Positions 8,739 through 16,771 of a DNA stretch of 46,203 nucleotides are shown one piece after another. The DNA is from Flavobacterium seoulense. GTDB taxonomy: Bacteria > Bacteroidota > Bacteroidia > Flavobacteriales > Flavobacteriaceae. The stretch spans positions 1 through 46,203 of the forward strand of contig NZ_JNCA01000015.1 in the NCBI RefSeq assembly GCF_000695795.1, read 5' to 3'. A model generated the notes under the pieces. The model ran no database searches. It saw only the letters and a list, made by a program, of their open reading frames with translations, and was not told the DNA's origin. The translations under genes were made by a program, and so were the position numbers. Numbering within the stretch: the first letter of the stretch is position 1; every line of letters starts with the position of its first letter.

Positions 8739-9506
8739 ATGGAAAAGCCTTTAGTATCTGTAATTATACCAACATTCAATTCTGAAAAATACATTTCAGA
8801 TACTATTATTTCTGTCCAAAATCAAACGTATCAAAACTGGGAAATCATCTTGGTTGACGATGGTTCGACAGATGAAACCCAAACAATAATAACTTCATTT
8901 CTAACGGATAAAAGGATTCAATTTTATTCGTTAGAAAAAAATTTAGGAACTGGAGTTGCAAGAAATTTTGCTTTGGAAAAAGCCAATGGAAAGTATATTT
9001 CTTTTCTGGATGCCGATGATTTGTGGAAATTGGATAAATTGGAAAAGCAAATCAATTTCATGAAAACAAATAATTTACCGTTTACTTTTTCGTTTTATGA
9101 TTGTATTGATGAGCAAGGAAATTCATTGAATAAAAGAGTAGAAGCACCACGAAATTTATCTTATTTGCAATTGTTTTTTTGCAATTATGTAGGCAATCTG
9201 ACGGGAATTTATGATGTAGATTATTTTGGAAAAATAAATATTTCTAATATTCGAAAACGTCAAGATTGGATGCATTGGCTTACTATTTTAAAAGAGATTA
9301 AAACGGTTAAACCAGTTCCTGAAAGTTTGGCAATTTATAGAATCAGGGAAAATTCGCTTTCTACTTCTAAGACTGCTTTAATTCAATATAATTTTGCGGT
9401 TTACAGGCAGTTTCACGGCTTTAATTTAGTAGTTTCCAGCTTGTGTATGATTGGGTTTTTAATTACGCAATTAGCGATAAAACCACGATATATTAAGAGC
9501 ATTTAA
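8739..9506 (+). CDS. Family 2 glycosyltransferase
   Basis: This 255-aa protein starts with the classic GT-A opening VSVIIPTFNSEKYI, followed by VDDGSTDETQ (about residues 39-48) and the metal-binding DADD (about 90-93). An RQDWMHW motif near residue 170 fills the place of the usual acceptor-side ED/QDW motif. The C-terminus is hydrophobic and may sit on the membrane. The start follows the decarboxylase stop by 2 bp, so the two are very likely co-transcribed. The stop codon abuts, with no intervening base, the stop codon of the convergent ORF6N gene. Confidence 0.9.
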   Translation: MEKPLVSVIIPTFNSEKYISDTIISVQNQTYQNWEIILVDDGSTDETQTIITSFLTDKRIQFYSLEKNLGTGVARNFALEKANGKYISFLDADDLWKLDKLEKQINFMKTNNLPFTFSFYDCIDEQGNSLNKRVEAPRNLSYLQLFFCNYVGNLTGIYDVDYFGKINISNIRKRQDWMHWLTILKEIKTVKPVPESLAIYRIRENSLSTSKTALIQYNFAVYRQFHGFNLVVSSLCMIGFLITQLAIKPRYIKSI

Positions 9507-10028
9507 TTATTTTTTATATCCAATTTTTGTTCTTGGTTTCTGCTCCTCTTTTTTATTGGTTAACTCATCTAAATAAGAGAAAACCAATTCAATATTTTTA
9601 CCTTGATTTTCTAGTTTCTTTTGAATTTGGACAATATCCAATTTTATTTCGGTGGTATCGAGAAGCATTTGTCTTACTTTGGCAAAAATCCTCATAATTT
9701 GAATATTGGTTTGAATGGCTTTTTCGCTATTCAAAACACTTGATAACATTAAAATGCCGTGTTCAGTGAATACAGAAGGTAATTTTCGTGTTCCGCCCCA
9801 ACTTGAGGTCACAATTTGTGACTTCAAGTTTTGAAATTCAGTTTCAGTAAGTTGAAACATAAAATCTTCGGGGAATCGAGAAATGTTACGTTTAACAGCT
9901 TGATTTAAAACTTTGGTTTCAATTCCATAAAGTGATGCTAAATCTCTATCTAGCATTACTTTTTGATTTCTAATGTAGTAGATGTTATTAGAAATTGTTT
10001 CTTCCGAAAGAATAAGTTTGGAGTCCAT
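9507..10028 (-). CDS. ORF6N domain-containing DNA-binding protein
   Basis: The N-terminal part of this 173-aa protein is the ORF6N domain: KVMLDRDLASLYG, ETKVLNQAVKRN and RFPEDFMFQLT (about residues 22-65). TEHGILMLSSVLNS follows, then a helical C-terminus with a basic end. The domain is known from phage and plasmid proteins related to the KilA-N/Bro group and is thought to bind DNA. It is a single minus-strand gene between two envelope-glycan genes and may be a mobile-element relic retained in the chromosome. A perfect palindrome lies 4 bp upstream of its start and could be an autoregulatory operator. Confidence 0.9.
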   Translation of the reverse strand: MDSKLILSEETISNNIYYIRNQKVMLDRDLASLYGIETKVLNQAVKRNISRFPEDFMFQLTETEFQNLKSQIVTSSWGGTRKLPSVFTEHGILMLSSVLNSEKAIQTNIQIMRIFAKVRQMLLDTTEIKLDIVQIQKKLENQGKNIELVFSYLDELTNKKEEQKPRTKIGYKK

Positions 10029-10032
10029 CGCT

Positions 10033-10050
10033 TAGTATTTAGAAATACTA
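10033..10050. promoter_or_regulatory. Palindrome TAGTATTT-AG-AAATACTA upstream of the ORF6N gene
   Basis: This is a perfect 8-bp inverted repeat with a 2-bp spacer, placed 4 bp before the ORF6N start codon, as an operator would be. A close relative, TAGTATT-AAA-AATACTA, occurs at 16694-16710 before an outer-membrane protein gene. The regulator is unknown. Confidence 0.45.
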
Positions 10051-10069
10051 ATATACGATTTTATTTACA

Positions 10070-11380
10070 TTATAAGAAAGATGTAAATTGTTTTAGTTTT
10101 CCTCTTGCGGTTCTTTCTAATGTGTCTTTTCGAATGAATTCAAAATTTAGGTTGGGCTCTAAATATAAAGTTATTACCTGTTCTATTTTTTGAATTTGTG
10201 ACAAATCTAATTCGGTTTCGCTTACATATTCAATTTCAAAACTGTCGATTTTTTGTTGTTTGATAACAAATTCTTTGACGTTTCCATCGTCTTCAATAAT
10301 CGATTTGGTTACATAATAAAATGTCAATCCTGGCGATTTTTTTCCACTTGGGAGAATGGCTACATCATTGGTTCTACCAATAAGTTGTTTTAGAATGGGT
10401 TTTTCTAAAGTACTTTTTTCATCCAAAATTCCAATATCACCAATATCATAACGGATAAAAGGATGCGCTTTGTTGAACAAAGAAGTAATTACAATTCGAC
10501 CTGCTGATCCGTAAGGCAAAACCTGATTGTTTTCATCCAGAATTTCCACAAACAGCGTTTCGGAATTGATTCGCCATCCGTTTTCGGGGTTTTCGAAAGC
10601 AATCAAATCCAGTTCTGAAGCGCCATATTCATTGACAATTGGAATTCCAAATTGCATTTCTAACAATTTTCTATCATCCTCAAAAAGCATTTCGGAAGTG
10701 ACCATACATACTTTCAAAGTGGGACAAATTTCCTTTAAGATGAGGTTTCGCTTTCGTAAAAATTTGGCAAACAAAACAATTGAACTCGTGTAGCCGTTGA
10801 GGTAATCGAATTTTGTATTTTCGAATTTTTTCAGTATTTTTTCTAAAACTGCATCCGATAAATCAAAAACAGGAAACCGATAACGCTTACTCAAAAAATC
10901 CTTAAAACGTTCTTTTCTGTATCCGATAAAATCCAACGCAATGCCATAAAACCGAGCTTGCAGCGAACGATTAAAATCGATACCAAACGAGCCAAAACGA
11001 TACATATTTGAAGCCCAGGTTAGGGCATGAGTATATTTGTCTTTGGCAAAAATAAAAGGTTCTCCACTGGAACCAGAAGTTTTATTAATGTAACAGTTTT
11101 GTATTGTAAAACCTTTAGAGATTCTATTTTTTAAAGGAATTTGAAGATTAGTTTTGTTTAAAACAGGTAAATCTTCCCAGTTTTTATATTCTTTGGAGCC
11201 GACTAAATTTTGATAAAAGGCATTGTTTTGTAAATGATAATCAACAATAGCTTGTTTCTGATTTTCAATAAATTGCTTTTTTTCTTGAGGAGAAAGTGCA
11301 ACTATTTTGTCCAAATCGGATTTTGCTTTCTTAATTGGGAAAGCATTTAGTTGCAGCGAAAGGTCGAAAATAGAAAACAT
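10070..11380 (-). CDS. CapK/phenylacetate-CoA ligase-like adenylate-forming protein
   Basis: This 436-aa protein has the adenylate-forming motif NKTSGSSGEPF (about residues 108-118), then NGYTSSIVLFAKFL, NEYGASELDLIAFE near 255, and FIRYDIGDIGIL near 318. These are the marks of the CapK/PaaK-like subgroup found in surface-polysaccharide clusters. The substrate is unknown. The frame begins one codon earlier with TTG, but the ATG at 11380 is preferred. It lies 41 bp upstream of the ORF6N gene on the same strand, so the two may be co-transcribed. It diverges from purD. Confidence 0.85.
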   Translation of the reverse strand: MFSIFDLSLQLNAFPIKKAKSDLDKIVALSPQEKKQFIENQKQAIVDYHLQNNAFYQNLVGSKEYKNWEDLPVLNKTNLQIPLKNRISKGFTIQNCYINKTSGSSGEPFIFAKDKYTHALTWASNMYRFGSFGIDFNRSLQARFYGIALDFIGYRKERFKDFLSKRYRFPVFDLSDAVLEKILKKFENTKFDYLNGYTSSIVLFAKFLRKRNLILKEICPTLKVCMVTSEMLFEDDRKLLEMQFGIPIVNEYGASELDLIAFENPENGWRINSETLFVEILDENNQVLPYGSAGRIVITSLFNKAHPFIRYDIGDIGILDEKSTLEKPILKQLIGRTNDVAILPSGKKSPGLTFYYVTKSIIEDDGNVKEFVIKQQKIDSFEIEYVSETELDLSQIQKIEQVITLYLEPNLNFEFIRKDTLERTARGKLKQFTSFL

Positions 11381-11480
11381 CAAAACTGTTATTTCTTCAA
11401 AAATAATATTATAACAAGAACTAAAGGTGTAGAATCGACAACTTTTTAATAAATAATTATTTTTTCAGTTCAAAAGCAAT

Positions 11481-11488
11481 TATTTTTG
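11481..11488 (+). promoter_or_regulatory. Putative -7 element for purD
   Basis: TATTTTTG matches TAnnTTTG and lies 42 bp before the purD ATG. No clear TTG -33 box was found. Confidence 0.35.
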
Positions 11489-11530
11489 CAGCACTCTAAA
11501 AATGAGTTTTTGCAACTAAAATTTAAAGAC

Positions 11531-12805
11531 ATGAATATATTACTATTGGGTTCAGGAGGAAGAGAGCATGCATTTGCATGGAAAATGGTTCAAAGTCCGC
11601 TTTGTGATACCCTTTTTATGGCACCTGGAAACGCCGGAACGGCTGAAATTGCAACTAATGTAAACATTGCGGTAACCGATTTTGAAGCCATCAAAGCTTT
11701 GGTTATCAAAGAAAACATCCAAATGGTTGTGGTAGGTCCTGAAGATCCTTTAGTAAGAGGTATTTATGACTTTTTCCTGGCTGATTCAGCTTTAAGTCAT
11801 GTTCCGGTAATTGGTCCTTCAAAATTAGGAGCAACATTGGAAGGAAGTAAAGAATTTGCTAAAGAATTTTTGGTAAAACATAAAATTCCTACTGCAGCTT
11901 ATGATAGTTTTACTGCCGAAACGGTTGAAAAAGGATGTGATTTCTTAGAAACTTTAGCTCCGCCTTATGTATTAAAAGCAGATGGTTTAGCAGCTGGAAA
12001 AGGAGTGTTGATTATTCAGGATTTAGAAGAAGCTAAATCTGAATTAAGAAATATGTTAGTAGGTCAAAAATTTGGTGCTGCAAGTTCAAAAGTGGTTATC
12101 GAAGAATTTTTGGACGGAATCGAATTGAGCTGTTTTGTATTGACTGACGGGAAAAGCTATAAAATTTTACCAACAGCCAAAGATTACAAACGTATTGGTG
12201 AAGGTGATACAGGATTGAATACAGGCGGAATGGGAGCGGTTTCTCCGGTTCCTTATGTTGATGCAGTGTTGATGGAAAAAATTGAAACCCGCATTGTAAA
12301 ACCGACTATCGAAGGTTTTCAAAAAGACGGAATTCCGTATAAAGGTTTTGTTTTTATTGGATTAATCAATGTTAAAAACGAACCAATTGTAATTGAATAC
12401 AATGTTCGAATGGGAGATCCGGAAACTGAAGTAGTTATTCCAAGACTAAAAACGGATTTAGTAGAATTATTTCAGGCTGTAGCCAATGAAAAATTAGACA
12501 AAATTGAATTAGAAATAGACGAAAGAAGCGCTACTACTGTAATGCTTGTTTCTGGCGGATATCCTGAAGATTTTGAAAAAGGAAAAGTAATTACTGGTTT
12601 AGAAAACGTAAATAATTCTATTGTTTTTCATGCAGGAACAAAATTAGATAACGGAAATGTAGTTACTAATGGAGGTCGTGTACTGGCAATTACTTCTTAT
12701 GGTAATTCTTTCCAGGAAGCTTTGGCACAATCATACCAAAACATTGAAGCTATCCATTTTGACAATGTGTATTTTAGAAAAGATATTGGTTTCGATTTAG
12801 TTTAA
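11531..12805 (+). CDS. purD: Phosphoribosylamine--glycine ligase
   Basis: This 424-aa ATP-grasp enzyme joins glycine to phosphoribosylamine to give GAR, the second step of de novo purine synthesis. The N-terminus MNILLLGSGGREHAFAWKM is diagnostic. The ATP-grasp block LKADGLAAGKGV is near residue 154, the GDTGLNTGGMGAVSPVPY motif near 233, and YNVRMGDPETEVV near 292. An ATG 45 bp upstream in frame exists, but the extension carries no family sequence and overlaps the promoter region, so the start at 11531 was chosen. The length is normal for the family, and a strong terminator follows. Confidence 0.97.
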   Translation: MNILLLGSGGREHAFAWKMVQSPLCDTLFMAPGNAGTAEIATNVNIAVTDFEAIKALVIKENIQMVVVGPEDPLVRGIYDFFLADSALSHVPVIGPSKLGATLEGSKEFAKEFLVKHKIPTAAYDSFTAETVEKGCDFLETLAPPYVLKADGLAAGKGVLIIQDLEEAKSELRNMLVGQKFGAASSKVVIEEFLDGIELSCFVLTDGKSYKILPTAKDYKRIGEGDTGLNTGGMGAVSPVPYVDAVLMEKIETRIVKPTIEGFQKDGIPYKGFVFIGLINVKNEPIVIEYNVRMGDPETEVVIPRLKTDLVELFQAVANEKLDKIELEIDERSATTVMLVSGGYPEDFEKGKVITGLENVNNSIVFHAGTKLDNGNVVTNGGRVLAITSYGNSFQEALAQSYQNIEAIHFDNVYFRKDIGFDLV

Positions 12806-12825
12806 AATCGGAACCAATTAGACAT

Positions 12826-12863
12826 AAAAAAACGTCCCGATAAAGCTATCGGGACGTTTTTTT
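12826..12863. terminator. Bidirectional terminator after purD
   Basis: This is a perfect 17-bp stem (core ACGTCCCGATA) around the loop AAGC, with A and T runs at the ends. It is placed between the convergent purD and DUF6341-like genes and can serve both. Confidence 0.92.
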
Positions 12864-12890
12864 ATATAAACTTGTATTGTTTTTTTCTTC

Positions 12891-13121
12891 TTATTTAAAG
12901 AAAGAGTGAGCTGTAGTATCTTGATTTTCAGTTCCAGCAGCGTCAAAAATACGTAATTGTTTGATCCAGTAAACAATTGCAGCTGAACAGATAATCATAA
13001 AAATCCAGTTAATTGTATTAGCGCCAAACCAAGAAATTAGTTCTAATGAACGTAACCAATCTAATGGTAAGAAAAGAAAATCAACAAAAAGAGATTGTAT
13101 TCCTTCGAAAAATGCTTTCAT
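12891..13121 (-). CDS. Small flavobacterial membrane protein (DUF6341-like)
   Basis: This 76-aa protein starts MKAFFEGIQSLFVDFLFLPLDWLRSLE. A membrane-active amphipathic start is followed by one clear membrane helix (about residues 36-56), then KQLRIFDAAG and a polar tail ending TAHSFFK. I recall this family as DUF6341, conserved in Flavobacteriia beside the next gene; no function is known. It diverges from the DUF6427-like gene with a 141-bp gap. Confidence 0.7.
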   Translation of the reverse strand: MKAFFEGIQSLFVDFLFLPLDWLRSLELISWFGANTINWIFMIICSAAIVYWIKQLRIFDAAGTENQDTTAHSFFK

Positions 13122-13262
13122 GATATAGAATTTAAATTTTATGAATCGTTGTTATAAATTAGTAAATATTTAAAATTTATTATGCCAATAAAATTTTACT
13201 ATAACTCGTTTCCTTTTTAAACAAGTATTATATTTACAGTCACAAAAGTATAAAATATCCTT

Positions 13263-14198
13263 ATGATTACAAGTGTTTTTAAAAAATCTACACCATTAAA
13301 TTTTTCTTTAGTAGTATTTTTGATATTGTTTTTTGGTTTTATATACCAAATTCAGGATTTAGCTTGGTCACATTCGGCTATTTTAGTTTTAGAAAAAATA
13401 GGAATTGGCTTGATTATTCTGGCTTCGGCATTGATTACTACTTTTGTAACAAAAAAGAATGATCTGAGCAGAGACAGTGCTTACAGCATTTTGTTTTTCC
13501 TGTTGTTTCTACTTTTTTTTCCGTCACTTTTTGACAATTTCAATCTTGTTTTAGCTAACTTTTTTATTCTTTTGGCTTTTCGACGACTTATTTCGTTACA
13601 ATCTCAAAAAGTTTCTAAAGAGAAAATATTTGATGCTTCTATATGGATTTTTGTGGCTTCATTATTTCATTTTTGGTGTATTCTTTATCTAATATTAGTT
13701 TTTATTTCGATAATTGCTCACGTTGCAGGCGATTATAGAAACTGGATTTTGCCTTTTATTGCTTTTTTTGCAATAGCAATTCTTTTTGCTTTGTATTCGT
13801 TATTATTTAATAATGATGCCATTAATTATATTGTAAATGGAGTTCAGACTAATTTTAGCATTGATTATTTTACTAATGATTATCAAAACGCAGCTTTGTC
13901 TATTTATGCTACAATGGCGTTGTTTTTCATTATTTCAATTGCAATGACTTTATCATCAAGGCCATTATTGTTGCATGCTTCGTTTAAAAAAATCTTATAT
14001 GCTTTTTTTATTGGTGTAGTTATCTATGTAATTTCAGAGGGAAAAAGCAACGATTTATTAGTGTTTACAATTGCTCCTTTAGCAATGATGGCAACAAGTC
14101 ACATCGAAATGCCACAAATTAAACTCAATCAGGAATTAGCTTTAGGAATAGTAATGTTGTGCAGTTTATTTGCTTTTTTCTCCCAAATTATAGTTTGA
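13263..14198 (+). CDS. Multi-pass membrane protein (DUF6427-like)
   Basis: This 311-aa, very hydrophobic protein has about eight to nine predicted membrane helices. It opens MITSVFKKSTPLNFSLV and contains LANFFILLAFRRLISLQSQKV near residue 100, which I recall from the DUF6427 family of Bacteroidota. Its function is unknown; the architecture resembles integral enzymes or polymerases of envelope biogenesis, but no catalytic residues can be named. Its end overlaps the end of the convergent upp gene by 11 bp. Confidence 0.7.
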   Translation: MITSVFKKSTPLNFSLVVFLILFFGFIYQIQDLAWSHSAILVLEKIGIGLIILASALITTFVTKKNDLSRDSAYSILFFLLFLLFFPSLFDNFNLVLANFFILLAFRRLISLQSQKVSKEKIFDASIWIFVASLFHFWCILYLILVFISIIAHVAGDYRNWILPFIAFFAIAILFALYSLLFNNDAINYIVNGVQTNFSIDYFTNDYQNAALSIYATMALFFIISIAMTLSSRPLLLHASFKKILYAFFIGVVIYVISEGKSNDLLVFTIAPLAMMATSHIEMPQIKLNQELALGIVMLCSLFAFFSQIIV

Positions 14199-14841
14199 TT
14201 CCGTAAGCCAAATCGCCTGCGTCTCCAAGACCCGGAACAATATAACTATGCTCATTTAGTTTTTCGTCTAAAGCGCCAATCCATAAATGGCAATTGTCTG
14301 ACAGATGTTTTTCCAGATAAGCAATTCCTTCAGGAACGGCGATTGTTACGGCAATATGAATGGTTTTAGGAATTCCTCTTTCAATCAGTTTGTTATAAAC
14401 CGCAACAATAGATTGTCCTGTGGCAAGCATAGGATCGATTAATAACAAGCATTTGTCAGTAATATCAGGAATGGCCTGATATTCAACTTTTATTTCAAAA
14501 TCATCGTCGTTATTAGGATGATGTCTGTAGGCTGAAATAAATCCGTTTTCGGCCTGGTCAAAATAATTTAAAAAACCTATATGCATCGCTAATCCAGCTC
14601 TTAGAATGGAGCAAAGCACAATGGGATTAGCAATTTGAGTTGTTTTTTTGATTCCAATGGGAGTTTGGATTTCGATATCATTGTAGGCTAATTCTTTGCT
14701 TAATTCATAAGCCATAATTTCGCCAATGCGTTCGATATTTCGTCTAAAACGCATCGCGTCTTTATGGATATTTACATCTCTTATTTCTCCTAAAAAATGA
14801 TTTAAAATGCTGTTTTTTTCTGATAGATTATGGATTTTCAT
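14188..14841 (-). CDS. upp: Uracil phosphoribosyltransferase
   Basis: This 217-aa enzyme makes UMP from uracil and PRPP in pyrimidine salvage. Motifs include RFRRNIERIGEIMAYEL in the N-terminal region, PIVLCSILRAGLAMHIGF, the PRPP loop LLIDPMLATGQSI (about residues 125-137) and the uracil-binding C-terminal stretch YIVPGLGDAGDLAYG. The open frame runs 36 codons further upstream, but that extension is hydrophobic, unrelated to the family, and would overlap the divergent DUF4254 gene, so the ATG at 14841 is used. The 3' end overlaps the preceding convergent gene by 11 bp. Confidence 0.95.
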   Translation of the reverse strand: MKIHNLSEKNSILNHFLGEIRDVNIHKDAMRFRRNIERIGEIMAYELSKELAYNDIEIQTPIGIKKTTQIANPIVLCSILRAGLAMHIGFLNYFDQAENGFISAYRHHPNNDDDFEIKVEYQAIPDITDKCLLLIDPMLATGQSIVAVYNKLIERGIPKTIHIAVTIAVPEGIAYLEKHLSDNCHLWIGALDEKLNEHSYIVPGLGDAGDLAYGIKL

Positions 14842-14912
14842 AGGAGAATAAAGGTTTGTTATAATGACAAATAGAAAGTTGAATAGTAATTTTTTTATAA
14901 AAGTATAAAAAG

Positions 14913-14920
14913 TATCTTTG
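14913..14920 (+). promoter_or_regulatory. Putative -7 element for the DUF4254/GT9 pair
   Basis: TATCTTTG matches TAnnTTTG and ends 19 bp before the ATG at 14940. A properly spaced -33 TTG is not evident. Confidence 0.4.
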
Positions 14921-14939
14921 TCTAAATAAAAAGATAAAT

Positions 14940-15545
14940 ATGTTTTCAAAATTAGCTTATTCCGTTTTTGAGCAAAGTATAAAAGATTATCATCAGTTTG
15001 ATAATGTAGACCAACCTATAAACAATCCTTATCCAAAGGAACAGTTTGAGCATTTATTGTATTTAAAAAACTGGATTGACACCGTTCAATGGCATTTTGA
15101 AGATATTATTCGTGATCCGCAAATCGATCCTGTTGCTGCTTTGACTTTAAAAAGAAGAATTGATGCTTCTAATCAGGAACGTACGGATATGGTGGAATAT
15201 ATTGATAGTTATTTTCTACAAAAATACAGCAAAGTTGTTGTAAAAGAAGAGGCTAAAATCAACTCTGAAAGTCCGGCATGGGCATTTGACCGTTTGTCAA
15301 TTTTGGCTTTAAAAATTTATCACATGACTGAAGAAGCTACTCGTGCTGAAGCTTCACAAGAACACAGAGATAAATGTCAGGAAAAATTAAACGTACTTTT
15401 AGAGCAAAGAACAGATTTATCTACAGCCATTGATGATTTGTTGACTGATATTGAAAATGGAGACAAATTCATGAAAGTGTACAAGCAAATGAAAATGTAC
15501 AATGACGATGAATTGAATCCTGTTTTGTACCAAGGAAAGAAATAA
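14940..15545 (+). CDS. DUF4254 domain-containing protein
   Basis: This 201-aa helical protein has the DUF4254 pattern: YLKNWIDTVQWHFEDIIRDP (about 44-62), ALTLKRRIDASNQERTDMVE (about 68-87) and SPAWAFDRLSILALKIYHM (about 112-130). The family is of unknown biochemical role and is regularly found beside heptosyltransferase-like GT9 genes, as here. The GT9 start codon follows its stop with no gap, so the two are almost certainly one operon and likely cooperate in lipopolysaccharide core assembly. Confidence 0.88.
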   Translation: MFSKLAYSVFEQSIKDYHQFDNVDQPINNPYPKEQFEHLLYLKNWIDTVQWHFEDIIRDPQIDPVAALTLKRRIDASNQERTDMVEYIDSYFLQKYSKVVVKEEAKINSESPAWAFDRLSILALKIYHMTEEATRAEASQEHRDKCQEKLNVLLEQRTDLSTAIDDLLTDIENGDKFMKVYKQMKMYNDDELNPVLYQGKK

Positions 15546-16586
15546 TTGAAAAGTCAGTTGACTCCAAAAATAAAGCATATCGCCGTCATGAGACTTTCCG
15601 CTATGGGAGATGTCGCCATGACGGTTCCTGTTTTACGCGCTTTTGTAAAACAGTATCCTACAATTAAAATAACGGTAATTTCCCGACCATTTTTCAAACC
15701 TTTTTTTGACGGAATACCGAATCTTTCATTTTTTGCTTTCGACGAAAAAGAAAGACATAAAGGTTTCTTAGGACTATTACGCTTGTTTAGTGATTTAAAA
15801 CAATTAAAAATCGATGCTTTTGCTGATTTGCATAGTGTACTCCGATCTAAAGTGGTACGAACACTTTTTGCTTTAAGCGGAAAAAAAGTCGCTGCTGTTG
15901 ACAAAGGCCGTGAAGGTAAAAAAGCATTAACGGCTCTTGAAAATAAAGTGTTCAAGCAGCTGCCAACGATGTTTGAAAATCATATTCAGGTATTTAAAAA
16001 ATTAGGTTTTGACATCGATTTATCGAATCCCGTTTTTCCTGAAAAAGCTGTTTTAAGTTCTGAAATTGTTTCGATAATAGGCGAAAACCATCAGAAACTA
16101 ATTGGAATTGCGCCTTTTGCACAATATGAATCTAAAGTCTATCCTTTAGATTTAATGCAGCAAGTGATTTCGAAATTAGCTGAAAATAAAAATCATACTA
16201 TTTTGCTTTTTGGCGGAGGAAAAAAAGAAATAGAAATTTTGGATTCTATTTCGTCTCCATACGAAAATGTAATCAATATGGCTGGAAAAATAAAATTTCA
16301 GCAGGAATTACAATTGATTAGTAATCTGGATGTGATGCTTTCTATGGATTCCGGAAATGCTCATATTGCAGCCATGTTAGGCGTAAAAGTGGTTACACTT
16401 TGGGGCGCTACACATCCTTTTGCCGGATTTTCACCATTTAATCAACCATTGAAAAACGCTTTGGTTTCTGATAGGGAAAAATATCGATTATTGCCTACTT
16501 CGGTTTACGGGAATAAGATTGTTTCAGGTTACGAAGAGGCTATGCGAACGATTACGGTCGATTCTATTCTACAAATTTTAAAGTAA
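15546..16586 (+). CDS. Glycosyltransferase family 9 (ADP-heptose:LPS heptosyltransferase-like)
   Basis: This 346-aa protein has the GT9 opening KHIAVMRLSAMGDVAMTVPVL, with the nucleotide-sugar-binding part at residues 195-290 (GIAPFAQYESKVYP, LLFGGGKKEIE, SMDSGNAHIAAMLGVKVVTLWGATHPF). It should add a sugar to lipopolysaccharide core on the cytosolic face of the inner membrane. The start is a TTG immediately after the preceding stop. The first ATG lies inside the essential first beta strand (before RLSAMGD), so the TTG start is supported by the fold. It is followed by a 185-bp gap. Confidence 0.88.
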   Translation: MKSQLTPKIKHIAVMRLSAMGDVAMTVPVLRAFVKQYPTIKITVISRPFFKPFFDGIPNLSFFAFDEKERHKGFLGLLRLFSDLKQLKIDAFADLHSVLRSKVVRTLFALSGKKVAAVDKGREGKKALTALENKVFKQLPTMFENHIQVFKKLGFDIDLSNPVFPEKAVLSSEIVSIIGENHQKLIGIAPFAQYESKVYPLDLMQQVISKLAENKNHTILLFGGGKKEIEILDSISSPYENVINMAGKIKFQQELQLISNLDVMLSMDSGNAHIAAMLGVKVVTLWGATHPFAGFSPFNQPLKNALVSDREKYRLLPTSVYGNKIVSGYEEAMRTITVDSILQILK

Positions 16587-16693
16587 TGTAAGTAAGGAAG
16601 TTAAAATGTATTTTTAGCAAAGCCTTATATTTCCTGAGTTTTTTATTGAAAGAATAATTTTATAAATTATTTAACAAACAGCTTTTAAATTAT

Positions 16694-16710
16694 TAGTATT
16701 AAAAATACTA
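16694..16710. promoter_or_regulatory. Palindrome TAGTATT-AAA-AATACTA before the outer-membrane barrel gene
   Basis: This perfect 7-bp inverted repeat with a 3-bp spacer nearly repeats the palindrome at 10033-10050. It lies 62 bp before the start at 16772, within the 185-bp gap 16587-16771. That gap also holds the imperfect repeat AGTAAT...ATTACT at 16746-16768. An operator role is inferred. Confidence 0.4.
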
Positions 16711-16771
16711 CTTTGGCTCGCCATTAAATTGATTTTGTGAGCAGAAGTAATATTTTAAATCATTACTATTT

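Noticed and set aside
14842..14949. N-terminal extension of upp
   Set aside because: Although the frame is open, the added residues are a hydrophobic string unlike the family and would overlap the start of the divergent gene.
15554..15955. Minus-strand frame inside the GT9 gene
   Set aside because: It is a shadow of a gene whose fold is clear; codon pattern and motifs favour the plus strand.
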